From positions 1 through 14,599 of the forward strand of contig JAILRX010000235.1 of NCBI GenBank assembly GCA_024697985.1: a DNA stretch of 14,599 nt, written 5' to 3'. Each line of letters begins with the position of its first letter. Within the stretch, counting starts at the first letter, position 1. Positions 6,856-13,576 of the stretch are shown here, piece after piece. Position numbers and translations under genes: made by a program. The notes under the pieces are model-generated. The model made no database searches and was not told the origin of the DNA. It saw nothing but the letters and a program-made list of their open reading frames with translations. Source of the DNA: Treponemataceae bacterium (GTDB lineage: Bacteria; Spirochaetota; Spirochaetia; Treponematales; Treponemataceae).

Positions 6856-8346
6856 ATGAAAAAATACATAATTTCTCTGGATCAGGGAACCACATCATCA
6901 CGAGCAATAATATTTGATCAATCACAAAACATGATAGGAATGGCTCAACGCGAACTGCCGCAGATTTACTGCAATAACGGCTGGATTGAGCACGACCCGG
7001 ATGAAATTTATTCAACTCAGCACAACGCAATTATCGAGGCCCTCACAAAATACGACATTTCAATTGATGAAATTGCGGCCATCGGAATTACAAACCAGCG
7101 TGAAACGACCATTCTCTGGGACAAAACGACAGGAAAACCAATCAACAACGCAATCGGATGGCAATGCCGAAGAACCTCATCAATCTGCGAGGAACTTAAA
7201 AAGGCCGGACACGAAGAATACATCAAAAATGCGACAGGACTTATTCTCGACGCATATTTTTCGGCAACAAAAATAAAATGGATTTTGGACAATGTTGAAG
7301 GTGCCAGGGAAAAAGCAAAAAAAGGCGAAATCCTTTTCGGAACTGTAGACACCTGGCTTGCATGGAAGCTTTCTGAAGGCAAAATCCACGCGACTGACTA
7401 TTCGAATGCCTCAAGAACGATGATGTTCAATATCAACACGCTCGAATGGGACCAGAAAATTCTGGACATACTCGACATTCCTCGAGAAATCCTTCCTGAA
7501 GTGCACTGCTCAAGCTACGTTTTCGGAAACGCAAACATCATGGGAAACCTGATTCCGATTGCAGCAATCGCAGGCGATCAGCAGGCAAGTCTTTTCGGAC
7601 AGGGCTGCATAAACGAAGGTCAGGCAAAAAACACCTACGGAACCGGCTGCTTTTTGATGATGAACACAGGAAAAAAACCGTGCAAAAGCAAGAACTCGCT
7701 TTTGACTTCGATTGCGGCAAGCATCAAAGAAAAAGATGTTCAATATGTACTTGAAGGAAGTGTATTTTCTGGCGGTTCTGTCGTACAATGGATGAAGGAC
7801 GAACTGCACTTTTTCTCGGAAAGTTCAGATTCTGAATATCACGCCTGCCAGGTCAAGGACACGATGGGCGTTTACGTAGTGCCGGCATTTACGGGAATGG
7901 GTGCACCTTATTGGGATATGTATGCCCGAGGCTGCATCATCGGCATTTCGCGCGGAACAAAAAGAGCTCATATTATCAGAGCAGCTCTTGAAAGTATAGC
8001 ATTTCAATCCAAAGATTTGGTAGAATGTATGCAAAATGATACGGGCTTAAAGCTCGAGCAATTGAATGTGGACGGAGGAGCTTCTGAAAACAATTTTCTG
8101 ATGAAATTTCAGAGCGACATCCTGAACATTCCGATTTTGCGACCTGAAATAAAGGAAATTACATCACTTGGTATAGCACAGTTGGCAGGCCTTTCAATCG
8201 GATTCTTCAAGGATATGGATGAAATCGAAGCAAAACGTCAGGAGATCACAACCATAAAACCTACGATGACAGAAGAAAATCGTCAGGAATTGATTAAAGG
8301 CTGGAACAAAGCGGTTTCAAGAAGCCGCGATTGGATAGAACATTAA
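6856..8346 (+). CDS. glpK: Glycerol kinase
   Basis: Phosphorylates glycerol to sn-glycerol 3-phosphate with ATP. The 496-residue product matches the FGGY kinase family throughout: phosphate loop DQGTTSSR (9-16), glycerol contacts NQRET (80-84) and DAYFSATK (132-139), the MFNINTLEWD signature (190-199), catalytic AGDQQASLFGQG (239-250), and a second-domain GGASENNFLMKF signature near residue 400. Compared with the E. coli enzyme, the loop before AGDQQ (GNANIMGNLIP) is about 3 residues shorter and lacks the Gly/Arg region that binds fructose-1,6-bisphosphate, and it also lacks the Firmicutes HPr-phosphorylated His loop. Allosteric control by either route therefore looks absent; this is inferred from a by-eye alignment. 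There is no ribosome site; the promoter places the transcript start 2 bases before the ATG. The lipase-like gene follows after 22 bases. Confidence 0.97.
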   Translation: MKKYIISLDQGTTSSRAIIFDQSQNMIGMAQRELPQIYCNNGWIEHDPDEIYSTQHNAIIEALTKYDISIDEIAAIGITNQRETTILWDKTTGKPINNAIGWQCRRTSSICEELKKAGHEEYIKNATGLILDAYFSATKIKWILDNVEGAREKAKKGEILFGTVDTWLAWKLSEGKIHATDYSNASRTMMFNINTLEWDQKILDILDIPREILPEVHCSSYVFGNANIMGNLIPIAAIAGDQQASLFGQGCINEGQAKNTYGTGCFLMMNTGKKPCKSKNSLLTSIAASIKEKDVQYVLEGSVFSGGSVVQWMKDELHFFSESSDSEYHACQVKDTMGVYVVPAFTGMGAPYWDMYARGCIIGISRGTKRAHIIRAALESIAFQSKDLVECMQNDTGLKLEQLNVDGGASENNFLMKFQSDILNIPILRPEIKEITSLGIAQLAGLSIGFFKDMDEIEAKRQEITTIKPTMTEENRQELIKGWNKAVSRSRDWIEH

Positions 8347-8368
8347 AAAATAAAAAAAGGAAGGACTT

Positions 8369-9295
8369 ATGAACAAACAAAAGTTATTTTTCGACAGTAC
8401 TAACGGCGCAGACAAGGTCTGCTATTTCAAGTACTCACCAGATTCTGCTCCAAAAGCAATTTTCCAGATTGCTCACGGTATGGCTGAATACGCAGAACGC
8501 TATGAAGGATTGGCAGAAACACTTTGCAAGAACGGATTTGTAGTTTATATACATGAACATGTTGGACACGGTTCAAGTGCAAAAGACGTAGATCACCTCG
8601 GAATTTTCCTTGATGACAAACAGTCAATCACATTGGTTGAAGACACACACAAAATGAGCGAAATCGCAAAGAAAGAAAATCCTGGTCTCAAACTCAACTT
8701 GTTCGGACACAGTATGGGAAGTTTCGTAGTACGACTTACCGCTGCAAAATATGGCGCTGACTACAACTCACTCATCGTTTGTGGAACAGGTGGAGCAAAC
8801 CCAGCTGTTGGCGCAGGACTCAAGCTCCTCAAGATGATCCGTGCTTTCAAAGGCAAGGACCACAAGAGCAAGTTTATTGATAAAATGTCTTTTGGCGCTT
8901 ACAACGACCATTGGAAGCCAGCAAGAACTCCATACGACTGGCTTTCTATCAACAAGACAAACGTTGATAATTACATAGCAAGTCCATACTGTGGATTCTT
9001 GTTCAGCGTAGACGGATACAAAATGCTGATGGAAGTAAACCGAGACAGCAACAAGCCTGAAACTTTTGCCGCTACACCAAAAGATCTTCCAATTTTCCTT
9101 ATCTCAGGAAGCGATGACCCAGTTGGAAACTACGGTGCAGATATTTCAAAAGTTGAAGAAGGATTCAAAAATGCCGGAGTCAAGGACGTTTCAATGAAAC
9201 TCTATCAGGGATTCCGACACGAAATCCTTTTGGACGACTGCGCTCCAGAAGTTCGAAAAGATATCGTAGACTTCTTGGCTAGAACAAACGCCTAA
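8369..9295 (+). CDS. Alpha/beta hydrolase, monoglyceride lipase / lysophospholipase type
   Basis: Cytoplasmic serine esterase of the Hydrolase_4 (PldB/MGL) group, 308 residues with no signal peptide. Visible elements: oxyanion region IAHGMAEYAERY (34-45), EHVGHGSS (63-70, the place of the usual DxRGHGxS), nucleophile elbow GHSMGS (113-118, Ser115), acid in ISGSDDPVG (245-253, Asp249 or Asp250) and catalytic His284 in GFRHEIL. HGxxEHxxRY-type starts are typical of monoacylglycerol lipases and lysophospholipases. The ribosome site is a strong AAGGAAGG and the gene lies 22 bases after glpK in the same direction. A glyceride lipase feeding glycerol to the kinase would make sense, but the substrate is inferred from context only. 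Confidence 0.85.
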   Translation: MNKQKLFFDSTNGADKVCYFKYSPDSAPKAIFQIAHGMAEYAERYEGLAETLCKNGFVVYIHEHVGHGSSAKDVDHLGIFLDDKQSITLVEDTHKMSEIAKKENPGLKLNLFGHSMGSFVVRLTAAKYGADYNSLIVCGTGGANPAVGAGLKLLKMIRAFKGKDHKSKFIDKMSFGAYNDHWKPARTPYDWLSINKTNVDNYIASPYCGFLFSVDGYKMLMEVNRDSNKPETFAATPKDLPIFLISGSDDPVGNYGADISKVEEGFKNAGVKDVSMKLYQGFRHEILLDDCAPEVRKDIVDFLARTNA

Positions 9296-9304
9296 TCTAT
9301 CAGG

Positions 9305-9360
9305 CCCTTGAGAAAAATTCCTCAAAACAGCTGCAATGCTACGCGGCTTGCTCTCAAGGG
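9305..9360 (+). other. Nested hairpin in the hydrolase-fusA gap (terminator or leader RNA candidate)
   Basis: CCCTTGAGA (9305-9313) is perfectly complementary to TCTCAAGGG (9352-9360). Inside, AGCTGC (9329-9334) pairs with GCGGCT (9343-9348) allowing one G-U. TTGAG (9308-9312) could instead pair with nearby CTCAA (9321-9325), and TCAAG (9354-9358) with CTTGA (9362-9366), so alternative folds exist. No long T tract follows directly, only a T-rich stretch from 9374, so it is not a textbook terminator. The fusA promoter begins right after it. The rest of the 138-base gap holds only that promoter and the fusA ribosome site. Confidence 0.5.
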
Positions 9361-9362
9361 TC

Positions 9363-9391
9363 TTGAATTTATCCTTTCTTTTTAGTAAAAT
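9363..9391 (+). promoter_or_regulatory. Promoter for fusA
   Basis: TTGAAT (9363-9368), 17-base spacer, TAAAAT (9386-9391). Expected start near 9398 gives a leader of about 36 bases containing GAGAGGT (9425-9431) before the ATG. A second -10-like TATAAA at 9405-9410 lies just downstream with a poorer -35. Confidence 0.6.
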
Positions 9392-9433
9392 TTCCAAATC
9401 TATCTATAAAATTATTTTTTTTGAGAGGTACAT

Positions 9434-11521
9434 ATGAGCATGGATATTTCTAAATTAAGAAATATCGGTATCAGCGCCCACATTGACTCAGGTAAGACAA
9501 CTTTGTCTGAGCGAATTTTGTTCTATTGTGACAAAATCCACGCAATCCATGAAGTCCGAGGTAAAGATGGTGTTGGTGCTGTTATGGATAACATGGAACT
9601 GGAACGAGAACGAGGAATTACAATCCAGTCTGCATCAACACAGGTAAAATGGAAGGACACAACCATTAACGTAATTGATACTCCAGGCCACGTTGACTTT
9701 ACTGTTGAAGTTGAACGATCACTTCGAGTACTTGATGGAGCTATTTTGGTTCTCTGCTCTGTTGGTGGTGTTCAGTCTCAGTCTATTACTGTAGACCGTC
9801 AGCTTAAACGATATCACGTTCCGAGAATCGCATTCGTAAACAAGTGTGACCGAACAGGTGCAAACCCATTCAAAGTAAGAATGCAGTTGCGAGAAAAACT
9901 CGGTTTGAACGCATACATGATGGAAATCCCGATTGGTTTGGAAGACAAACTTGAAGGTGTTGTTGACTTGGTATCAATGAAAGCCATCTATTTCGAAGGC
10001 GAAAGTGGAACAGAACTCCGCTATGCAGAAATTCCTGCTCATCTTGTTGATGATGCAAACAAATACCGAGAAGAATTGCTCGATGCAGCTTCAATGTTCA
10101 GCGATGAATTGATGGAAGCTATGCTCGAAGGCGAACCTTCAGAAGACATGATCAATGCTGCTATCCGAAAGGGAACTCTTGCAGAACAGTTCGTTCCTGT
10201 ATTCTTGGGATCAGCTTACAAGAACAAGGGTATTCAGCCTTTGCTCGACGGTGTTGTTAAATTCTTGCCTAACCCAACAGAAGTTAAAAACATTGCTTTG
10301 GACTTGGACAACAACGAAGCTCCTGTTGAACTTTCATGCAACCCTAACGATCCTTGTGTTTCACTTGGATTCAAACTTGAAGACGGTCAGTACGGTCAGT
10401 TGACATACGTTCGTGTTTATCAGGGAACAATTAAGAAGGGTGAAGAACTCTACAATACACGTGCACACAAAAAGTTCAAGGTAGGACGTCTTGTTCGAAT
10501 GAACTCAGCAAGCATGGAAGATATCAATGAAGGATGTCCTGGTGATATCGTTGCATTGTTCGGTGTAGACTGTGCTTCTGGTGATACATTCTGTTCTCCA
10601 GGAACAAACTACGCTATGACATCTATGTTCGTACCTAATCCGGTAATCTCACTTTCTATCACACCAAAAGATAAGAAAGCTGCAGACCAGATGTCTAAGG
10701 CGCTTAACCGATTCACAAAAGAAGACCCTACATTCCAGACATACGTAGATCCAGAAAGCAACGAAACAATCATCAAAGGTATGGGTGAGTTGCACTTGGA
10801 CGTTTACGTTGAACGAATGAGACGAGAATACAATTGTGAAGTAACAACAGGTGCTCCACAGGTTGCATATCGTGAAACAATTACACAGCATGCAGACTTC
10901 AACTACACACACAAAAAGCAGTCGGGTGGTTCTGGTCAGTATGGTCGTGTAGCAGGATTCCTTGAACCATTGTCAGACAAAGACTACGAGTTCATCGATT
11001 CTATCAAGGGTGGTGCTATTCCTAACGAATACATCCCTTCTTGTGACAAAGGTTTCCAGAAAGCTATGGAAAAAGGTAACTTGATCGGTGCTCCAGTTGT
11101 AGGTATTTCAGCTACAATCAATGATGGTCAGTCGCATCCAGTTGACTCAAGCGATATCGCATTCCAGATTGCTGCAATGGGCGGTTTCCGAGAAGCTTAC
11201 ATGAAAGCAAAACCTGTAATTCTTGAACCTATCATGAAAGTTGAAATTGCTGGTCCTACAGAATTCCAGGGAAATATCTTCGGTCTTATCAACCAGAGAC
11301 GAGGTGTAATCATTTCTTCTACAGATGATGCAGGTCAGTCTACAGTTGATGCTGAAGTTCCACTTTCAGAAATGTTCGGTTTCTCTACAATCCTTAGATC
11401 TTCTACACAGGGTAAAGCAGAATTCTCAATGGAATTTGAAAAATATGGTAAAGTTCCAAACAGCGTTTCTGAAGAACTCCAGAAGAAATATCAGGAAGAA
11501 AAGAAAGCTCAGCAAAAATAA
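9434..11521 (+). CDS. fusA: Elongation factor G, spirochaete/mitochondrial EF-G1 type
   Basis: GTPase that moves tRNA and mRNA through the ribosome after peptide bond formation. The 695-residue protein is full length. G domain: P-loop AHIDSGKT (15-22), ERGIT (59-63), DTPGHVDFT (82-90) and NKCD (136-139); beta-barrel domain II and domains III to V follow, including GMGELHLDVYVERM and the domain IV SGGSGQYGRV. The P-loop Ser-Gly-Lys in place of the common Ala-Gly-Lys, together with HEVRGKDGVGAVMD, is the pattern of mitochondrial EF-G1 and of the spd-type EF-G1 in spirochaetes, planctomycetes and some deltaproteobacteria, organisms that usually carry a second EF-G for recycling. Arg codons are dominated by CGA (17 of 30 by my count). 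It is transcribed from its own promoter and ended by a strong terminator. It lies alone, not in the usual str operon with rpsL, rpsG and tuf. Confidence 0.97.
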   Translation: MSMDISKLRNIGISAHIDSGKTTLSERILFYCDKIHAIHEVRGKDGVGAVMDNMELERERGITIQSASTQVKWKDTTINVIDTPGHVDFTVEVERSLRVLDGAILVLCSVGGVQSQSITVDRQLKRYHVPRIAFVNKCDRTGANPFKVRMQLREKLGLNAYMMEIPIGLEDKLEGVVDLVSMKAIYFEGESGTELRYAEIPAHLVDDANKYREELLDAASMFSDELMEAMLEGEPSEDMINAAIRKGTLAEQFVPVFLGSAYKNKGIQPLLDGVVKFLPNPTEVKNIALDLDNNEAPVELSCNPNDPCVSLGFKLEDGQYGQLTYVRVYQGTIKKGEELYNTRAHKKFKVGRLVRMNSASMEDINEGCPGDIVALFGVDCASGDTFCSPGTNYAMTSMFVPNPVISLSITPKDKKAADQMSKALNRFTKEDPTFQTYVDPESNETIIKGMGELHLDVYVERMRREYNCEVTTGAPQVAYRETITQHADFNYTHKKQSGGSGQYGRVAGFLEPLSDKDYEFIDSIKGGAIPNEYIPSCDKGFQKAMEKGNLIGAPVVGISATINDGQSHPVDSSDIAFQIAAMGGFREAYMKAKPVILEPIMKVEIAGPTEFQGNIFGLINQRRGVIISSTDDAGQSTVDAEVPLSEMFGFSTILRSSTQGKAEFSMEFEKYGKVPNSVSEELQKKYQEEKKAQQK

Positions 11522-11551
11522 TTCGCAATTTTAAGAATTATACTTTATAAT
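11522..11551 (+). promoter_or_regulatory. Possible promoter overlapping the fusA terminator
   Basis: TTCGCA (11522-11527), 18-base spacer, perfect TATAAT (11546-11551), immediately after the fusA stop. A transcript would start near 11558, inside the first arm of the fusA terminator, so the new RNA would lack the bottom of that stem. It is the best candidate I see for driving the ATPase-lipoprotein pair; the -35 is weak. Confidence 0.35.
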
Positions 11552-11553
11552 AG

Positions 11554-11589
11554 AATCCGTCAGGTTCGATGAATCTGGCGGATTTTTTT
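11554..11589 (+). terminator. Intrinsic terminator after fusA
   Basis: AATCCGTCAG (11554-11563) pairs with CTGGCGGATT (11575-11584) through 10 positions with one G-U; GTTC and GAAT extend the stem to a 3-base loop. Seven T residues (11583-11589) follow. The stem begins 32 bases after the fusA stop. Confidence 0.88.
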
Positions 11590-11591
11590 AT

Positions 11592-11643
11592 TTTATCACG
11601 ACGGCTTCACTTTTTAATGAAGTCAATTTTTTTGAGTGATAAA
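11592..11643 (+). other. Two-tier inverted repeat in the leader of the ATPase gene
   Basis: TTTATCAC (11592-11599) is perfectly complementary to GTGATAAA (11636-11643), and inside it GGCTTCA (11603-11609) pairs with TGAAGTC (11618-11624 region) with one G-U. The outer arm ends 5 bases before GGAGG (11649-11653), the ribosome site of the next gene. It could be a leader RNA structure, or a DNA operator at the outer arms. It has no T tract and so is not a second terminator. Confidence 0.45.
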
Positions 11644-11658
11644 CCAACGGAGGATTTT

Positions 11659-12339
11659 ATGGAAAACAAAGAACTTATAGATAGGAGTCCTATTCGAACA
11701 TTTGAAAGCATCACGAATGGTGGAATCAAAGCTGGCGAAATCGGAGCAATCACTTCAAAAAAAGGTTTGGGAAAAACATCAGTTTTGGTACAGCTCGGTA
11801 TGGACTATCTTTTGCAGGATAAAAAAATCGTGCACATTTCATTCAATCAGCAGTCTGACAACGCCTTCACCTGGTATGAAGATATCTTTGCAGAAATCAC
11901 AAAGCGAAAGAACATTGCAAAACCGGATGATCTCAAGGAAAACCTTTTGAAAAATCGAATTCTGTTGAACTTCAATCAGGATATTATTTCTGGAAAACAG
12001 ATTGTAGGAACTCTTGAAGCTCTTTCAAGTGGCGGAATCAAAATCGAAGGTCTCGTAATTGATGGTCTCGATTTTTCAAAAGTAACAGATGACACAATCA
12101 AGGTTTTGAAGGACTATGCAAAGAAGGCAAAAATCGTAGTATGGTTCGGTGTAAGCACTGATGAAACAGAAGTTAAGAAGATGTTCAAACCTGAACTCGA
12201 AAAGATTATCGATGCAGTTCTTTATCTTGAACAGAAACCTGATTCAATTCAGATGCAGATTCTTAAGATCCGTGGCGACAAATTGCCTGACTCAACAATG
12301 AAACTGGATTCAAAAACTTTGCTTTTAGCAGAAAATTAA
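11659..12339 (+). CDS. RecA/KaiC-fold ATPase-like protein of unknown role
   Basis: A 226-residue cytoplasmic protein with the layout of a single RecA-type core, as in DnaB, RadA or KaiC: opening RTFESITNGGIKAGEIGAI (13-31), where such proteins carry a GGxxxGE lead-in, then a nucleotide loop SKKGLGKTS (33-41), a Walker B-like strand GLVIDGLDF (131-139, Asp135), and a terminal strand pair (IDAVLYLEQK, then MQILKIRGDKLP). The first residue of the P-loop is Ser instead of Gly or Ala; the GKT is intact. No DNA-binding or second domain is visible. The start at 11659 has GGAGG 5 bases upstream and is preferred over an in-frame ATG at 11569 that falls inside the fusA terminator. A lipoprotein gene follows after 22 bases. 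I do not recognise a specific function; KaiC-like signalling or a helicase-derived regulator are possible. Confidence 0.75.
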   Translation: MENKELIDRSPIRTFESITNGGIKAGEIGAITSKKGLGKTSVLVQLGMDYLLQDKKIVHISFNQQSDNAFTWYEDIFAEITKRKNIAKPDDLKENLLKNRILLNFNQDIISGKQIVGTLEALSSGGIKIEGLVIDGLDFSKVTDDTIKVLKDYAKKAKIVVWFGVSTDETEVKKMFKPELEKIIDAVLYLEQKPDSIQMQILKIRGDKLPDSTMKLDSKTLLLAEN

Positions 12340-12361
12340 AATAAAAATTAGGAGAAAATCA

Positions 12362-12856
12362 ATGAAAAAATTCGGAAAAATTGCTTTGGCATTAATGGCT
12401 TTGTGTTCAATTTTTGTTCTTACTTCGTGCAGCTTCTACTCAAAAAATAGAGCTGTTGCTGCATTCGAATTTGAAAAAGATCTTTCTGAAGAAACTGGAA
12501 TGAACAATACCATGACTTTCCAGGCAGTATTCAATGAGGATGGAACTTGCAGGGAAATCGTTAAAGCCAAATTTTTGATCTTTACAGTAAAAGCTGTAGC
12601 TGATGGAACATGGGAACCTGTACAAAACAGTCCTGCTGATGCTTTAGCTGCAATGAAAGTGGTTATGGAAGATCTCAGCATCACAATTTTTGGTGAAACA
12701 GAAACCATAAGTGAAGCTGGAACTTACATGACTTATGTTTACAACAACAAGCTCTATCTTGGCGGCGACCCGGATGACTATGCAACAATTTGGGCAAATC
12801 CAGCACAGCTTGAAACAGCTTCTGAATATTCGCTTACAAGAGTTTATCCAGAGTAA
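12362..12856 (+). CDS. Predicted lipoprotein, unknown function
   Basis: 164 residues. The start MKKFGKIALALMALCSIFVLTSC is a lipoprotein signal with the modified cysteine at C23 (lipobox LTSC, residues 20-23), so the mature protein should be anchored in the inner or outer membrane facing the periplasm or surface. The mature part is acidic and predicted rich in beta strands, with alternating patterns such as MTFQAVFNEDGTCREIVKAKFLIFTVKAV, and repeats of xGTWEP and AGTYMTYVYNNKLYLGGD, which recall small lipocalin-like lipoproteins that report a reading against a blank of the same fold; no family is recognised. AGGAG precedes the ATG. It follows the ATPase gene by 22 bases and is ended by a strong terminator, so the two form an operon. 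Confidence 0.8.
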   Translation: MKKFGKIALALMALCSIFVLTSCSFYSKNRAVAAFEFEKDLSEETGMNNTMTFQAVFNEDGTCREIVKAKFLIFTVKAVADGTWEPVQNSPADALAAMKVVMEDLSITIFGETETISEAGTYMTYVYNNKLYLGGDPDDYATIWANPAQLETASEYSLTRVYPE

Positions 12857-12873
12857 TTTTTACTTTTGACTTT

Positions 12874-12921
12874 AAAGCCGCTTTTGCAAGCCATTTCTAT
12901 TGCAAATGCGGCTTTTTTTTT
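12874..12921 (+). terminator. Intrinsic terminator after the lipoprotein gene
   Basis: AAAGCCGC (12874-12881) pairs with GCGGCTTT (12908-12915), continued after a single T-T mismatch by TTTGCAA (12883-12889) with TTGCAAA (12900-12906), around a 10-base loop. Nine T residues (12913-12921) follow. It lies 17 bases before the mntP ATG. Confidence 0.92.
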
Positions 12922-12931
12922 ATAGTCTAAT
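12921..12931 (+). promoter_or_regulatory. Candidate -10 region of mntP
   Basis: TATAGT (12921-12926) and TCTAAT (12926-12931) lie directly before the mntP ATG at 12938, with TTGCAA (12900-12905, the terminator's second arm) as a possible but badly spaced -35 box. No Shine-Dalgarno sequence fits between the terminator and the ATG, so a leaderless or near-leaderless start is the simplest reading. Confidence 0.3.
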
Positions 12932-12937
12932 ACCATC

Positions 12938-13576
12938 ATGAATTTTTCTGTCATTTTCTTTTTAAACAGCATTCTTTTGGGAGTCGGTCTTGCAATGGAC
13001 GCCTTTTCGGTTTCAATCGCAAACACCCTGAACGAACCTGAAATGAAAAATCAGAAACTTATATTTATCGCCCTCACCTTTGCATTTTTTCAGTTTGCCA
13101 TGCCGATGATAGGCTGGGTTTGCGTACATACAATCGTTGAATACTTCAAAGTCTTTCAAAAATTCATTCCGTGGATTGCACTTTTACTCCTCGGTTTTAT
13201 CGGTGGAAAAATGCTCATTGAAGGCATTATCGAAAAGAAGAATTTCAAGAAAGGAAAAAGCGACGAAAACACGGAACTTGCAGAAAGCGGTGCATCAACC
13301 TTGACGTTCGCAACATTGATGCTTCAGGGAATCGCCACATCAATTGATGCACTTTCGGTTGGTTTTACCATCGCTGAATACAACTGGATTATGGCTATCG
13401 TCGCTTCAACCATAATCGCTGTCGTCACTTTTGGAATCTGTATCTGCGGATTAAAAATCGGAAAAATAATCGGAAAACGATTTTCAAGTAGCGCACAGAT
13501 TGCAGGTGGCATTATACTTATTGGTATTGGACTAGAAATCTTTATCAAAAACTTAATTCAAGGAAGTGCAATATGA
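12938..13576 (+). CDS. mntP: Manganese efflux pump MntP
   Basis: Inner-membrane exporter that removes excess Mn2+. The 212-residue protein shows the two internal repeats of the family: GVGLAMDAFSVSIA (15-28) with Asp21 and QGIATSIDALSVGF (130-143) with Asp137, the acidic membrane residues needed for transport, in six hydrophobic segments. A charged cytoplasmic loop (about 99-118, EKKNFKKGKSDENTELAESG) separates the halves. It is somewhat longer than the E. coli protein (188). The ATG has no ribosome site and follows the previous gene's terminator by 17 bases; there is no room for the yybP-ykoY manganese riboswitch that often precedes mntP. The stop overlaps the next start by 4 bases (ATGA), indicating coupling with the flavin-reductase gene. 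Confidence 0.95.
   Translation: MNFSVIFFLNSILLGVGLAMDAFSVSIANTLNEPEMKNQKLIFIALTFAFFQFAMPMIGWVCVHTIVEYFKVFQKFIPWIALLLLGFIGGKMLIEGIIEKKNFKKGKSDENTELAESGASTLTFATLMLQGIATSIDALSVGFTIAEYNWIMAIVASTIIAVVTFGICICGLKIGKIIGKRFSSSAQIAGGIILIGIGLEIFIKNLIQGSAI

Noticed and set aside
6774..6869. N-terminal extension of the ACT-domain protein to 6869
   Set aside because: It crosses both divergent promoters and the glpK start, and UPF0237 proteins begin at MKAIITV, which is the ATG at 6773.
12857..12937. Manganese riboswitch before mntP
   Set aside because: The gap is filled by the lipoprotein terminator hairpin and T tract; no second structured domain fits.
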